From: JAAZZY01 sp964612505
GTDB taxonomy: Bacteria; Chlamydiota; Chlamydiia; Chlamydiales; JAAZZY01
Reading direction: 5' to 3'
DNA: 64,000 nt
Assembly: GCA_964612505.1 (NCBI GenBank)
Contig: CAZTEX010000008.1
Span: 1-64,000 of the forward strand
A program made the translations under genes and the position numbers. The notes under the pieces are model-generated. The model did not search any database. It saw nothing but the letters and a program-made list of their open reading frames with translations, and was not told where the DNA came from. How positions within the stretch are numbered: position 1 is the first letter of the stretch; each line of letters starts with the position of its first letter. Positions 6,794 through 16,100 of the stretch are shown piece by piece.

Positions 6794-9360
6794 ATTGACG
6801 TTTTGTTGTCTAAAGCAAGAGCTTTTTCTTTCGATTCACTTTGCCCTTCTCCGGTAAGATCTTCTTCAGTAAACTCTAACTTATCTAGACCTTTTTTGAT
6901 TTTGAAGCCGCGCTTAATTGCTCTAATAGAAGGAGATAGAAGAAGCTTTTCAGCAAGTACATCTTCGATATGTTCTTCAATCGTTCTACGAATTGGACGA
7001 GCTCCCATTTCCGGTTGAAACCCTTTATTAACCAAAAACTCAACTGCTTCACTATCCAAACTAAGTTCAATTTTCTTCTCAGTAAGACGTTTTTGTAGCT
7101 TATGAAGTTCAAGCTCTACAACGCTTCTCAAGAATTCTTTAGTGAGCGGTCTGAATGTGACTAATCCATCAATACGGTTGATGAATTCAGGTTTAAAGTG
7201 TTTTTTGACTGCTTGTTCAATTTTAGCAGTAATCGTTTCATAGTTTGGCATCCCTTCTGTAGCGCCAAAACCCACTTCATGGGTCTTTTTAATAAGGTCT
7301 GCCCCTAAGTTGGAAGTCATAATAATAATCGTATTTCTAAAATCGATTCTTCTGCCAAAAGAATCTGTTAAACGACCTTCTTCTAAAATTTGCAGCAGCA
7401 AGTTCATGACATCGGGGTGCGCTTTTTCGACTTCATCGAAAAGAACGACGCTATAAGGTCTTTGACGAACTCGCTCGGTAAGTTGTCCACCTTCTTCGTG
7501 ACCAACGTATCCCGGAGGAGAACCTGTCATACGGCTGATCGCAAATTTTTCCATATATTCTGACATATCTACTTGGATAAGAGACTCTTCTCCTCCAAAC
7601 ATGTGGATTGCCAATTGTCTTGCAAGAAGCGTTTTACCCACCCCTGTAGGACCTAAGAATAAGAAAGCTCCAATAGGACGATTCGGGTCTTTAATGTCTG
7701 CGCGGCTTCTGCGAATGGCTCGGCATACAACTTTAATAGCCTCATCTTGACCAATAATATTACCTGAAAGGATTTCTTCCATTTTAAGGACTTTCGTTGT
7801 TTCTCCTTCAGTCAGTCTATTTAAAGGGATTCCTGTTTGTTTCGAAACAATGTTAGCCACTTCTTCTTCATCTACAATCACTTGATGTTCTTCTTTATTT
7901 ACTTCCCATTCAGAACGTAACTTTTGAAGATCTTCTCTCAAATGTTTTTCAGAATCTCTAAGCTTAGCAGCTTTTTCATACTCTTGATGGTTGATGGCAC
8001 CTTCTTTAGCAATGCGCGTTTCTTCAATCGTTGCTTCTAACTTAATAAGATCATCGGGTTGATTCATCATGGCAATTCTCATTTTTGCCCCAGCTTCGTC
8101 GATGAGGTCAATTGCCTTATCAGGTAGAAAGCGGCCATGAATATATCGATCCGAGAGATTGGCTGCTGCTTTAATGGCTTGATCGGTATAAATACATTTA
8201 TGGTGTTCTTGATATTTTGCTTTGAGTCCAGCCAAAATCTCTTCCGTTTCAGAAATACTTGGAGGTGCTACGTGAATTTTTTGAAATCTTCTTTCTAAAG
8301 CGGCATCTTTTTCAATATGTTTGCGATACTCATCAATGGTGGTAGCGCCAATACATTGAATTTCCCCGCGAGAAAGGGCAGGTTTTAAAATATTGGAAGC
8401 ATCAATAGCCCCTTCAGCAGCTCCGGCGCCAACAATAGTATGAAGTTCATCGATAAATAGTAGGATATTCCCATTTTTTTTCACTTCATCCATGACAGCT
8501 TTAATCCGCTCTTCAAATTGGCCGCGGTACTTAGTCCCTGCAATCATGAGTGTTAAATCGAGTGAAATAAGCCTTTTTTTACGTAAATTATCAGGCACAT
8601 CTCCTTTGACAATTGCTTGAGCTAGACCTTCTACGATCGCTGTTTTACCAACTCCGGCTTCGCCGACAAGGACAGGGTTGTTTTTTCTTCTTCGGCATAA
8701 AATAAGAATAAGTCTTTCAACTTCTTCTTTACGTCCAATCACAGGATCCATTTGTCCGTTGCGGCAGTTTTCAGTAAGGTCGTGACCATAAGCCTTTAAA
8801 GCAGGAGTCTTGTCATTATTTGGAACTGTTTTTGCCTCATAACTAGCAGATGGGTTTTTAGGAGGTTGATTTAAATTAGGAGGCGCATTGGAAGTAGAAC
8901 CAATCGGAGGTAGTTGAAGATTAAAGCTTTCAAGTTCTTTGAGGACCTCTTTGCGGATTTCCTTTAAGTTGACATTTAAATTTTCAAGAACTTGAGCTGC
9001 AACACCGTCTGTTTGTTTCAATAAGCCAAGTAACAGGTGCTCGGTGCCTACATAATTATGGTTTAAAATAGCAGCTTCTTCGTTAGCAGCCTCAAAAACT
9101 CTTTTTACTTTTCCGGTTAAAGCTGGATCTCCGTACACTTGTATTTCGGGGCCGTAGCCGACAAGTCTCTCAATCTCAGCACGTACTGTTTCAAAATCGA
9201 TACTTAAATTTCTAAGTACGTTAACTGCAATGCCTTGTCCGAGCTTGAGTAGCCCTAAAAGCACGTGTTCTGTCCCTAAGTAATTATGGTTGAGGCGTTG
9301 CGCTTCTTTTTTAGCGAGCTTAATTACTTGTTTAGCTCTATTTGTGAATTTGTCAAACAT
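6790..9360 (-). CDS. clpC: ATP-dependent Clp protease ATPase ClpC
   Basis: Hsp100 unfoldase that feeds substrates to ClpP. Two N-terminal Clp repeats (HNYLGTEHVLLGLL and HNYVGTEHLLLGLL) are followed by a Pro/Asn-rich linker, AAA module 1 with Walker A GEAGVGKT and a LLFIDELHT Walker B, a coiled-coil middle region containing a UVR-like stretch, and AAA module 2 with GPTGVGKT and SVVLFDEVEKAHPDV. 856 residues fits ClpC. No adaptor gene (mcsA/mcsB) is nearby and no CIRCE element is seen in the 200 bp upstream. It is divergent from lplA, as in Chlamydia. Confidence 0.97.
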   Translation of the reverse strand: MFDKFTNRAKQVIKLAKKEAQRLNHNYLGTEHVLLGLLKLGQGIAVNVLRNLSIDFETVRAEIERLVGYGPEIQVYGDPALTGKVKRVFEAANEEAAILNHNYVGTEHLLLGLLKQTDGVAAQVLENLNVNLKEIRKEVLKELESFNLQLPPIGSTSNAPPNLNQPPKNPSASYEAKTVPNNDKTPALKAYGHDLTENCRNGQMDPVIGRKEEVERLILILCRRRKNNPVLVGEAGVGKTAIVEGLAQAIVKGDVPDNLRKKRLISLDLTLMIAGTKYRGQFEERIKAVMDEVKKNGNILLFIDELHTIVGAGAAEGAIDASNILKPALSRGEIQCIGATTIDEYRKHIEKDAALERRFQKIHVAPPSISETEEILAGLKAKYQEHHKCIYTDQAIKAAANLSDRYIHGRFLPDKAIDLIDEAGAKMRIAMMNQPDDLIKLEATIEETRIAKEGAINHQEYEKAAKLRDSEKHLREDLQKLRSEWEVNKEEHQVIVDEEEVANIVSKQTGIPLNRLTEGETTKVLKMEEILSGNIIGQDEAIKVVCRAIRRSRADIKDPNRPIGAFLFLGPTGVGKTLLARQLAIHMFGGEESLIQVDMSEYMEKFAISRMTGSPPGYVGHEEGGQLTERVRQRPYSVVLFDEVEKAHPDVMNLLLQILEEGRLTDSFGRRIDFRNTIIIMTSNLGADLIKKTHEVGFGATEGMPNYETITAKIEQAVKKHFKPEFINRIDGLVTFRPLTKEFLRSVVELELHKLQKRLTEKKIELSLDSEAVEFLVNKGFQPEMGARPIRRTIEEHIEDVLAEKLLLSPSIRAIKRGFKIKKGLDKLEFTEEDLTGEGQSESKEKALALDNKTSI

Positions 9361-9566
9361 AAAAGACTCTCTATTAAAAACTTATTAAATTGTTCTTGCT
9401 GGTATAACTTCACATTAGAAATTCGATGGTTTTTTTGCAAATCTAAGAATGCTTTTTTTTGGAATTGCATTTATTCTTGTACCATAAAAATAAATAATAT
9501 TCTATCCCTTTAAAAGATAAGATTCAATTTATCAACAGATTCGATGAGCTGTATAAAGGAGTGTTT

Positions 9567-10280
9567 TTGGAAGTCAATATTATAGATACAGGGGTGCGAA
9601 GCGCTCAGGAAAATATGGCTATTGATAAGCTCTTATTAGATGAGCTAAACCCTAAGCAATTGCCCATTTTACACCTTTATCAGTGGGAAAAAGATAGTAT
9701 AACCTATGGCTATTTTGCTCAGCCTGAACAGCTGCTCGATATCAAGGGCATCCAGAAAAGAAAAATTGATTTAGCCAAACGGATCACAGGAGGGGGGGCG
9801 ACAATGCATTTTTGCGATTACGCCTTTTCATTTTTGATGCCTGCAGCTCACTGCGATTACTCTGAAAATACACTAGATAATTATCAATTTGTTAATAGCT
9901 TTGTGATGAAAGCGGCGGCTGGTTTAGTCGAACAAAAAGAAGAATTAGTTTATCTTCAAGAGGAATCTAAAGGTCCGATTGTGAGACATCTTAACTATTG
10001 TATGGCAAAGCCTACCAAATATGATGTGATCTATAAGGGGAAAAAGATAGGGGGGGCTGCCCAGCGCAAAACATCCAAAGGATATCTTCATCACGGAACG
10101 ATTTCAATTGCTCTTCCAGACCCTCAGTTTCTGAGATCCATTTTGCAATCAGAAGAAGCTTGCCAAGCTATTTTAAAAAATAGCTTTGGATTTATTGAAA
10201 ACCATTTAGATCAAAAAAAACTCAATGAATATCGCGCAATCATCCAAGAAAAGCTGATTGAAGCTATCTTAAAAAGTTAA
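9567..10280 (+). CDS. lplA: Lipoate-protein ligase A family protein (first copy)
   Basis: Biotin/lipoate A-B ligase fold: attaches lipoate (or octanoate) to lipoyl domains. Seen are the RITGGGATMH substrate loop and YDVIYKGKKIGGAAQRK, which contains the catalytic-type lysine. At ~238 aa it lacks the C-terminal accessory domain of E. coli LplA. The Shine-Dalgarno AAGGAG (9556-9561) overlaps GTG 9561, so TTG at 9567 with 5-nt spacing is the better start. gcsH, a possible acceptor, lies two genes downstream. Confidence 0.85.
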   Translation: MEVNIIDTGVRSAQENMAIDKLLLDELNPKQLPILHLYQWEKDSITYGYFAQPEQLLDIKGIQKRKIDLAKRITGGGATMHFCDYAFSFLMPAAHCDYSENTLDNYQFVNSFVMKAAAGLVEQKEELVYLQEESKGPIVRHLNYCMAKPTKYDVIYKGKKIGGAAQRKTSKGYLHHGTISIALPDPQFLRSILQSEEACQAILKNSFGFIENHLDQKKLNEYRAIIQEKLIEAILKS

Positions 10281-10369
10281 TTCTTAGTAAATTTTCAGGA
10301 AATTCCCTAGCAACTTTTTTGAATTCTATGTTATTTTTTTTGTTTTTCATTTAAAACTCAAAAATTAAA

Positions 10370-12607
10370 ATGCTTGGACTTTTAAAAAAATATCAAAAGA
10401 CTTTTTTCGTTGCTGTTGCTTTCTTAGTGGGTATCTCTGTGATGTTTTCAGGGTTGCTGCCCCGCAACTTATCAGCTACTAAGGACCCCGTCTTTTTTAA
10501 AACAACATCGGGTGAAAAAATTAAACGTTCTCAATTTGAAGGTTTAAAAGCATTGTTGACAACCAACAATGGTGAAATGCTTCTCTATGGGAATTATTTA
10601 GGGTTTCATTTTTTTCCTGAAGATGTCTTTACGCAAAATATTGTTCAACCCGGTCTTATCGAACTGATTGCAGCAAAGAAAATGGAAGAATTCTTACCTT
10701 TTTGGAATGAGCAAAAGCAAAAAGAACAACATTTTAAAGCCTATACTCACCCACAATCAACTCTACTCTCAGCAGAACCTATTTGGCAAAAGCATGCTCC
10801 ACAAATTCCAGAGCTCATTAAAAAGTTACAACAAACAACAGATATCAAAGAAGCCTTTAAGTTGCGAACAGAGCTCTTTTTGCAAGAAAACCAATTTTCT
10901 TCTTATGCTTTATGGCAGTTTTTAGCAGAGCAGCAAAGACAATATCAATGGCTGGCTCCAGATGAAAACATGCAGCCTTTGGGTTTGTCTTTATTTGGCT
11001 ATCGATCTTTACAAGATTGGTTTAGTGACAAAATGATCGATTATGTTTGCCAATTCATCTGGCAGGTCAGTAGCCTTGCAAAAAAAAGAGGGTACCAAGC
11101 GACTTATAAAGAAGCTGAAAACAGTTTAATGACCCTCAATGATCAATCGTTTAAACAACTGCAGTTTTTGGGGCTCAAAGAATTTGGTGACGCAGATAGT
11201 TATTTTCATGCCAAATTAATGCGGCTTGGAATGAATAAAGCGCAGATGATCTCTCTATGGCAAGAGGTATTAACCTTCCAAAACATTTTAAATGAAGCAG
11301 CTCATGTTGCCCTTCTAGACGATCTTACTCTCAATGGATTTGAAGAGTATGCTTCACAAAGAGTGGAATTATGCCGGTATACATTGCCCAAGCATCTTGA
11401 TTTTAAATCTCCCCACGACCTTGCTAAATTTGAAACCTATTTGGTAGCCCTTGGAAAACCAAAAGAGGCGTTAAATCTTGACTTTGCCATAAAACCAATG
11501 GATCAAATTGAGAAAGAAAACCCTCAACTAGTTGAGCAAAAAATTGAAATTCAATTTAAAGAATTAGATTTGCAAAAAGCAGCGGTCAGTATTAGTGTTC
11601 AGGATCTTTGGAATTGGAAAATGGATCCATCCAATGCCGCTTCTTTAAAAGTCAAATTTCCAAAACTTGAAATCGACTCAAAAATGAGTGCAAAAGATTA
11701 TCAAGCTGTAATGGAAGGGCAAGACTATTTTACACAAATGCAAATCGATCAATTTGTTCGTGAGCTTTTATTCAAAAAAAATGACAATTGGGTGAAGAAT
11801 GCTTTAGAAAAAGCGCCTGTCTTAACACAAGAATTTATGGCCAGAAAAAGTGGCTATAGACTTCCCTTTAAAGGGCTGGAAGTAGCTAAAAATAAAGAGA
11901 AATTTTTAACTAACTTATTCAATTTTGATGCAGAAGAAAAAATAGATCAAAACCCAGTTACATTTGATAACCAACACTTTTATCAAGTCCTGGCTGTAAA
12001 ATCTCTAGAGCCTGCACGTCTAGTAGATTATAAAGAGTTATTACAAGATAAAACAGCTGATAAATTGCTCAATCAAATCCTTTCTAAAATGCATAAGGCC
12101 AATGAAGAGGTAGCAGAGAAGGAGTTTGTAAAAGCAAAAGACAAACTTTTAGAAGAATATCTGAAACCAATTCAAAAAGCGATTTGCGAAAATTATCATG
12201 AACAGTTTGGTAAAAAACCAGCACACTTAAATGATCGTTTTTATTGTGAATACCGCTTGTATAGCCCTGTTAAAGAGGCTCTGGAAAGTTATAAAGAAAC
12301 AGGCGCCCTCCAAAAAGAATTCGTAGCATTTAAATTGGAGCCTACCAATGAAATATTGGTTCGCCAAGAAGGTAATACTAAAGAACTGGAAGAGCTTCTT
12401 GGGCGTGAAGAGGGCTATTGGACCGCTGTGCAGATTAAAGGAAATACAGCGCAGTTTGCTCAAGTCTTGAAAAAAGGTAGCCCTTCTCTTAAAGACCATC
12501 CGATGCAAAAAAAACTTCGACAAGAGCTTTCGTCTGAAAGTATTAAAGCTTTAGCGGAAGAGCTTTTGGAAGAGATTGAATTAAAAAATTACTCAAATCC
12601 CTCTTAA
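10370..12607 (+). CDS. Membrane-anchored SurA/PpiD-like periplasmic protein
   Basis: Residues ~12-30 are a single membrane anchor (FFVAVAFLVGISVMFSG), after which the protein is predicted periplasmic. KTTSGEKIKRSQFEGLKALL resembles the start of SurA/PpiD N-terminal chaperone domains, and much of the rest is helical and charged. I see no clear parvulin PPIase domain. It lies between lplA and gcsH where Chlamydia has a conserved gene of unknown function. A role as outer-membrane-protein chaperone is inference. Confidence 0.6.
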   Translation: MLGLLKKYQKTFFVAVAFLVGISVMFSGLLPRNLSATKDPVFFKTTSGEKIKRSQFEGLKALLTTNNGEMLLYGNYLGFHFFPEDVFTQNIVQPGLIELIAAKKMEEFLPFWNEQKQKEQHFKAYTHPQSTLLSAEPIWQKHAPQIPELIKKLQQTTDIKEAFKLRTELFLQENQFSSYALWQFLAEQQRQYQWLAPDENMQPLGLSLFGYRSLQDWFSDKMIDYVCQFIWQVSSLAKKRGYQATYKEAENSLMTLNDQSFKQLQFLGLKEFGDADSYFHAKLMRLGMNKAQMISLWQEVLTFQNILNEAAHVALLDDLTLNGFEEYASQRVELCRYTLPKHLDFKSPHDLAKFETYLVALGKPKEALNLDFAIKPMDQIEKENPQLVEQKIEIQFKELDLQKAAVSISVQDLWNWKMDPSNAASLKVKFPKLEIDSKMSAKDYQAVMEGQDYFTQMQIDQFVRELLFKKNDNWVKNALEKAPVLTQEFMARKSGYRLPFKGLEVAKNKEKFLTNLFNFDAEEKIDQNPVTFDNQHFYQVLAVKSLEPARLVDYKELLQDKTADKLLNQILSKMHKANEEVAEKEFVKAKDKLLEEYLKPIQKAICENYHEQFGKKPAHLNDRFYCEYRLYSPVKEALESYKETGALQKEFVAFKLEPTNEILVRQEGNTKELEELLGREEGYWTAVQIKGNTAQFAQVLKKGSPSLKDHPMQKKLRQELSSESIKALAEELLEEIELKNYSNPS

Positions 12608-12684
12608 ATAAGCTTGATGATTGCATGAATCATCTTCTTTGCGATATGAGTAAGAGTCTGATGAATTGAAGATAAGGAGATCTT

Positions 12685-13047
12685 ATGCAATTTAGTGATT
12701 CTCATGAATGGGTCAAAATTACTAACTCTAGAGCAACGATCGGAGTCAGTCAGCATGCGCAAAAAGAAATTGGTGAAGTTGTTCATGTAGAACTTCCCAA
12801 GTTAGGTGTTAAGATCAAAAAGGGGCAAGAAATTGCCGTTTTAGAATCCACAAAAGCAGCAGTCGATATCTATTCTCCTGTTTCTGGTAAAATTGTGGAG
12901 GTCAACAGGGAATTGATAGATCATCCAGAACTGATTAATGAATCCCCTCAAGAGCATGGCTGGCTGGTGCGCTTGGAGTTACAAGATCCAACAGAGCTAG
13001 AAAAATTGATGGATACTCAAAAATACGACAGCTTTGTGAACAAATAA
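12685..13047 (+). CDS. gcsH: Glycine cleavage system H-like lipoyl protein
   Basis: Small lipoyl-domain carrier. The lipoylation lysine is Lys57 in VLESTKAAVDIYSP, and the H-protein signature FSDSHEWVKI starts the protein. AAGGAGAT before the ATG is a good ribosome binding site. No gcvT or gcvP is in the window, so a full glycine cleavage system is not shown. Its company with lplA genes here and in Chlamydia suggests a lipoate relay or sensor role (inference). Confidence 0.93.
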   Translation: MQFSDSHEWVKITNSRATIGVSQHAQKEIGEVVHVELPKLGVKIKKGQEIAVLESTKAAVDIYSPVSGKIVEVNRELIDHPELINESPQEHGWLVRLELQDPTELEKLMDTQKYDSFVNK

Positions 13048-13073
13048 GAGAAAGTTTTCCCAGTCCTCTCTTA
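13045..13073 (+). terminator. Weak hairpin after gcsH
   Basis: 7-bp inverted repeat TAAGAGA (13045-13051) / TCTCTTA (13067-13073) spanning the gcsH stop codon. There is no T run, so terminator function is doubtful. Confidence 0.2.
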
Positions 13074-13165
13074 AAGTATACTTAATTAAAGCTTAATGCT
13101 AAAATTCCTTTCAATTTTTTTCTGTGTTAAGTAGATAATGTTATTATGCAGAATCGATTAATGAA

Positions 13166-16100
13166 ATGAATAAACGGCTTCAATTGCTTTTTTTTGTCTT
13201 GGTGATCATGACTTCAGCTTTTATCTGGAGAAAGCCGATCACATCCCATGCAATTAAATTTGGGTTTAAGTATTTCTCAGAAAAAGCTTTAGGCGAAAAA
13301 GTTAGCTTTCATGATTTTCAGCATAAGAAAAATCAATTGATTCTTTTTGAACCCAAGCTAGGCCTTAAAAGTAAAGTTCTTCAAAAAGGGGGGATTTACT
13401 TAGAAGCTGAATTAATGACAGTTCATTATCAAATTGATTGGTGGAAGCGCTCTTTAAAATTTGATTTTGATTTACTGAATCCTAAAATACAAGTGGTGAA
13501 AACCGCCGATTTTAAGCCCTCTTTAACGAATCTATTTAAAGCTAGTAAGACGGGTCTGCAAATAGAGACCTCCTTTAAGGTGCAGCAAGGCCAGCTCAAA
13601 CTCACCGATAGAACAGTCATAACTCAAGAGCTTTCTCAACACTTTCTATTTGAAGCAGAATCTCGAAATATTCAATCTGATCACGTAGTTGCAAGTCTTA
13701 GTTTATCGCAAGATCAATCTGCTTGCATTGGTTTAATCTCTTTGAAATCCGGCTCAATTCACTATAGTTTTGATTTAAAAGAGGTGAAAGCCGCTGAGCT
13801 CCAAGATATGATTAATTTTTGGGCTTCTAATCTTGCCAAAGAAGAGCGCTCTTTGAATTGTTTAAAAGGGGTGATTAACGGGATTATTGAGGTTTCAACT
13901 TCTGAAGAATTTATGCCTGTTTTGCAAACGCAGCTTGAAATTACAGACCTTGCTCTAGATGATCGTAAGACCCTGTTAGCGGTGCACGTTCCAAAAGCGG
14001 ATATCCATTTGCTGACAAATAAAATGGTCAAGGATAAGAAAGACTATTCTTTTAAAGACTTGCTGGAAGTCTGGACAGATGCTAGCCAAGGCGCCGTTCA
14101 AATTCCCTTGGGAGCTAAAGTCTCTTATCAAAAAAACCAATTAGAGATTTTAAAATCTTTAGATATGAAGGGGCAGATTACCTTTCATCCAAAAGAACCT
14201 ATTAAGCTGCACCTGGAGGGCAATGTTTCTACAGGGAATAGGCACTCTCTATTAACCATCGACGGTTCTGGTCACTTTAACGTATTAAAAGCAGATGTTG
14301 AAGTGCGGATGAAAAACCACTTTAAAGATGAAGCTCGCATCCGCTGCATGATCGATCCTAGTCAAGAAAGAGAACATAAGCTTTATGTTCAGCTTAGCCA
14401 TGTGAGTGAAGATGAAGCGGATTTCATTGGGCAACTGTTATTGCCTTTTTACCCGCAGGTCAAAGACTTTGAAATTCAAAAGGGTCATTTAGATGCGCAC
14501 CTTATTTTTAATTTAAAAGATCTTAAGCCCCAATCGATGACGATTGAAGATTTTCAAATTTTGGGCGGGTATTTGAATCATTGCTCATGGGTAGAGCATA
14601 TTCATAATATGAGAGCCAGTGGCAAGTTGCATTTAGATTTAAGTCAAAAAGATCTTTTAAAAACTTTGCAAGGAGAGCTCCAATTTCAAGTTGAGGAAAT
14701 GAAGGCCTTTAATTACCCATTTGAAAAAGTGGATGGCAGTTTTCAAATTCTCAATGGAGAAATTGTACAAGCTCAAGCTCTAACTATTTTTTCAGGTTTA
14801 AAGTCACAGATTGATTGGTTAAAAATAAGAGAAATTGATCCTTTGCAAATCCGCATGCAGGGCTTGGGTAAAAACTTTCTTGCTTTCTCACCCTCCATGA
14901 TCAATAAAAGCTATAGCCCATGGTTTGGCCATGAGTCCATTGGCTGTGAAATCGCTGGGGTGATTGATCGGGGGTCTTTAAATCTAAAAGGAAAATGTTC
15001 AGTAGGAAATTATCGATCCCTTTTTTTTGGTTTTAATATCCATAAAAGAAAAGTCAATCAAGATGCGAATGAACAATTCAGACGCTTTTGGCAAAACTTT
15101 GTCATTCCTATAAAAACAGTTCCAGCTTTAAGTTATTTTGAAAGGAAATTCAACCTGCATCTCACAACAAAGTATACAGTGCAAAATGGTTGGTTTCATA
15201 TCGAAGAAGTACCAGTAGAAAAATTTGTTAGCCCAATTGTATTTAATGATACGTCATTGACCTTACAGGGGACGGCAAATATTCGAGGAGAATTTGACCA
15301 GCAAGGTCTCAGTTTAAGCTATGATCAGTTTGATTTAAATTTAGATCACCCTACCTTTACTATTTTTTTTAAAGAGAGCGAGAGAAAAAAAGAAGGACAC
15401 CATTATTTTAACTTTTCTACAGGATCTCATTTTGGAAATGTTTACCTAGAAAACGGCCATTTTCTACTCAAAGGGAATGAGATGCACTTTGAAAGGCTCA
15501 GTGGAAATGTAGAAATAACACCCGATTATATTTATGTCCCTAAACTTTTTTCTGAAATTGGAAATTTGCAATTGTCTTCCAATTTTAAATTACGCTTTTC
15601 GCAGCAGGGGGATTTAGACCTTCAACTCAAGTTAGATAAGTTTGAGAGTCATTTGAGCAACCTTACCTCCTTATTTAGTTCGATGGGTTACACCTACCTC
15701 AATCAGTCTCCCCTTACGGGATATTTAAAAATAGCTAGTGAACAAGCTTTTTTTGAGTTGAGTCGCCGAGGAGAAGAGGTCAAAACGCGAGTGGCGCTGG
15801 GGGGAGATATGGTGGATGGAACGATTCCTTTTTTAGCAGGGCAGCCACTGACAGATATTAAATGTAAATTCAACTTTGATAGCCAAGATCCATTTTTTGA
15901 ACTGAAAGAATTTGAAGGACAGTGGAGATCTCATCGTAAACAAGACTATCATCTCTCTTCAAACTATTTAAAAATGAATCTGTTTAATGATGATCCTTGC
16001 TACTTCGATATTAAAGTAACCAATGCATATAAAGATTGTGCAAGGTTGATGGGGAAAATGTACCTCAATGTTTCTCAAAAAAAACCCATCTTAAAGATTA

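Noticed and set aside
9361..9566. CIRCE or other heat-shock operator before clpC
   Set aside because: No TTAGCACTC-type inverted repeat could be found in the intergenic region.
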